From contig JAQTYS010000142.1 in NCBI GenBank assembly GCA_028688175.1, positions 1 through 6,933 of the forward strand: 6,933 nucleotides of DNA. Direction: 5' to 3'. Below the pieces are notes generated by a model. The model saw only the letters and a program-made list of their open reading frames with translations, had not been told where the DNA came from and did no database searches. The position numbers and the translations under genes are program-made. Below are positions 5,668 to 6,933 of the stretch, in pieces; position 1 is the stretch's first letter, and every line of letters begins with the position of its first letter. Source of the stretch: Methanothrix sp. (GTDB lineage: Archaea > Halobacteriota > Methanosarcinia > Methanotrichales > Methanotrichaceae).

Positions 5668-6885
5668 ATGAATGAGTCACAGGCTGGCGCGGATTTTTCG
5701 CGCTACATCCTGGACCGCATGCGCCAGCTTGAAGAGCGCAATCTGGCGTTGCGAGAGCAGAAGGACCGCGTAGAAGGCGAAAAGCGGCTGATTGAGAACC
5801 AGAAGCTCAAGTTCGAGCGAGAAGCTCGCAAGTTGAGAAGCGAGCTGGAGCGTCTGCGCGTAGGTCCCATGATCGTGGGCACCATTGTAGATGTCCTGGA
5901 CGAGAACCGGGTCATAGTCAAGAGCAGCACAGGCCCCAGGTTCGTGGTCAACCTCTCTCAGTTCATCGAGGAGGAGATCAAGACTGGTGCGCAGGTCGGA
6001 TTGAATCAGCAGTCTTTTGCGGTAATGTGCGTGCTGCCCTCCCCCCGCGACCCGGCGGTCTTTGGTATGGAGATTGAGGAGGCTCCGGATGTGCGGTTCT
6101 CGCAAATAGGTGGCCTGGATACGCAGATCTCTGAGATCAGGGAGATTGTGGAGCTGCCGCTCAAGCGCCCGGACCTTTTCACGGCTGTAGGCATCGAGCC
6201 GCCCAAGGGCGTCTTGCTGCACGGGCCACCGGGAACAGGCAAGACCATTCTTGCCAAGGCAGTTGCCCAGAGCACCGATGCCACATTCCTGCGTGTGGTG
6301 GGCTCTGAGTTCGTGCAAAAGTACATTGGAGAGGGCGCGCGCCTGGTGCGTGAGCTCTTCGAGCTGGCCAAGAGCAAGTCTCCTGCCATCATCTTCATAG
6401 ATGAGCTGGATGCCATCGGCGCGCGGCGCATGGATGGGGCCACCAGCGGAGACCGCGAGGTGCAGAGGACTCTCATGCAGATCCTGGCGGAGATGGATGG
6501 TTTTGATGCGCGAGGCGAGGTCAAGCTCATCGCTGCTACCAACCGCCTGGACATGCTAGATCCGGCCTTGCTGCGACCGGGCCGATTCGATCGTATTATC
6601 GAGATTCCCATGCCCAGCCGAGAGGCGCGTGAGGCCATTTTGAAGATCCATACCTCAGGCATGAACCTGGATGAAGATGTGAACCTCAAGCTGATCTCAG
6701 ATATGGCGGAGGGCTCGAGCGGCGCGGATTTAAAATCGCTGTCCACCGAGGCGGGCATGTATGCCATTCGCGAGGAGAGGACAATAATATACCAGAGCGA
6801 CTTTGAGGGCGCTGCGATAAAGATACTGCACAAAGAGAGAAATCATGTAAGCGAGCCCGAGGGGCTGGTGCAGCAGTACATTTGA
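5668..6885 (+). CDS. pan: Proteasome-activating nucleotidase PAN (AAA ATPase)
   Basis: PAN forms a hexameric ring that unfolds proteins and feeds them into the archaeal 20S proteasome in the cytoplasm. From ATG 5668 (405 aa) the domains are: an N-terminal coiled coil (about 14-65, rich in E, R, K and L), an OB domain (about 66-130), and an AAA module. The AAA module has Walker A GPPGTGKT (186-193), pore loop KYIGEG (218-223), Walker B FIDELD (D245, E246), sensor-1 ATN (N292) and arginine-finger region RPGRFDR (303-309); GSSGADLK at 349-356 lies in the C-terminal helical subdomain. All catalytic residues are present. The C-terminus reads V-Q-Q-Y-I. The penultimate Tyr of the HbYX gate-opening motif is kept, but Gln replaces the usual hydrophobic residue. 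ATG 5650 would add six residues. The gene is divergent from aMBF1 across 63 bp and appears to have its own promoter and terminator. Other AAA proteins such as CDC48 are excluded by the coiled coil/OB head and single ATPase ring. Confidence 0.97.
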   Translation: MNESQAGADFSRYILDRMRQLEERNLALREQKDRVEGEKRLIENQKLKFEREARKLRSELERLRVGPMIVGTIVDVLDENRVIVKSSTGPRFVVNLSQFIEEEIKTGAQVGLNQQSFAVMCVLPSPRDPAVFGMEIEEAPDVRFSQIGGLDTQISEIREIVELPLKRPDLFTAVGIEPPKGVLLHGPPGTGKTILAKAVAQSTDATFLRVVGSEFVQKYIGEGARLVRELFELAKSKSPAIIFIDELDAIGARRMDGATSGDREVQRTLMQILAEMDGFDARGEVKLIAATNRLDMLDPALLRPGRFDRIIEIPMPSREAREAILKIHTSGMNLDEDVNLKLISDMAEGSSGADLKSLSTEAGMYAIREERTIIYQSDFEGAAIKILHKERNHVSEPEGLVQQYI

Positions 6886-6897
6886 AGTTATGCAAGT

Positions 6898-6929
6898 GGG
6901 CCCGAAAATGGGCCCCGATCATTCCTTTT
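6898..6929 (+). terminator. Putative transcription terminator of pan
   Basis: A 6-bp hairpin (GGGCCC, loop GAAAAT, GGGCCC) starts 12 nt after the pan stop, and CCTTTT follows about 10 nt after the stem. The stem is short and the T run is separated from it, so this is not a classical intrinsic terminator. Archaeal termination depends mainly on the T-rich stretch, so a terminator role is plausible. The repeat could also simply stabilise the 3' end of the message. Confidence 0.45.
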
Positions 6930-6933
6930 CTAC

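Noticed and set aside
5677..6833. Long open frames on the - strand across pan (213 and 275 codons).
   Set aside because: They are antisense to an unmistakable PAN gene, have compositions typical of reversed codon bias, show no recognisable domain, and lack a promoter or ribosome binding site.

Overview
The window looks like moderately GC-rich archaeal (euryarchaeal) chromosome. The basis is the gene content: a proteasome-activating nucleotidase (PAN), an archaeal-type multiprotein bridging factor (aMBF1), an AMP phosphorylase with the archaeal N-terminal domain, a stand-alone DUF89 phosphatase with a CxxC motif, a PAC2-family protein and an archaeal-type predicted nucleotidyltransferase. TATA-like boxes at plausible spacing support this. 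A methanogen of the Methanosarcinia, perhaps Methanothrix-like, is a guess from overall protein character and was not tested.

Layout. The left edge (to 335, + strand) is the 3' end of a PAC2-family (proteasome assembly chaperone-like) gene. Its stop codon overlaps the stop of the gene converging on it. From 5604 down to 332, six genes lie head to tail on the - strand: aMBF1, a TsaC/YrdC threonylcarbamoyl-AMP synthase, a predicted nucleotidyltransferase, AMP phosphorylase, a histone-deacetylase-fold protein and a DUF89 phosphatase. The first three are joined by 4-nt ATGA and GTGA overlaps. The last three follow after a 38-bp AT-rich gap and are separated by 24 and about 2 bp. Divergent from this cluster, pan runs rightward from 5668 to 6885 and is followed by a short GC hairpin with a T-rich tail.

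Function. The upstream half of the - strand cluster is translation-related: aMBF1 is a ribosome-associated factor and TsaC makes the intermediate for the universal t6A tRNA modification. The downstream half suggests nucleotide salvage: AMP phosphorylase releases adenine and ribose-1,5-bisphosphate, and the DUF89 protein may clear damaged or excess phospho-metabolites. The deacetylase-fold protein has no obvious substrate and appears to lack the usual catalytic tyrosine. Proteasome-related genes (PAC2-like and pan) sit at the two ends, and both products end with a penultimate tyrosine.

There is no RNA gene, mobile element, CRISPR array or prophage in the window. I see no clearly new multi-gene system. 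The best leads are the altered deacetylase active site, the degenerate HbYX tail of PAN, the interleaved divergent promoters, and the coupling of an uncharacterised nucleotidyltransferase to TsaC.
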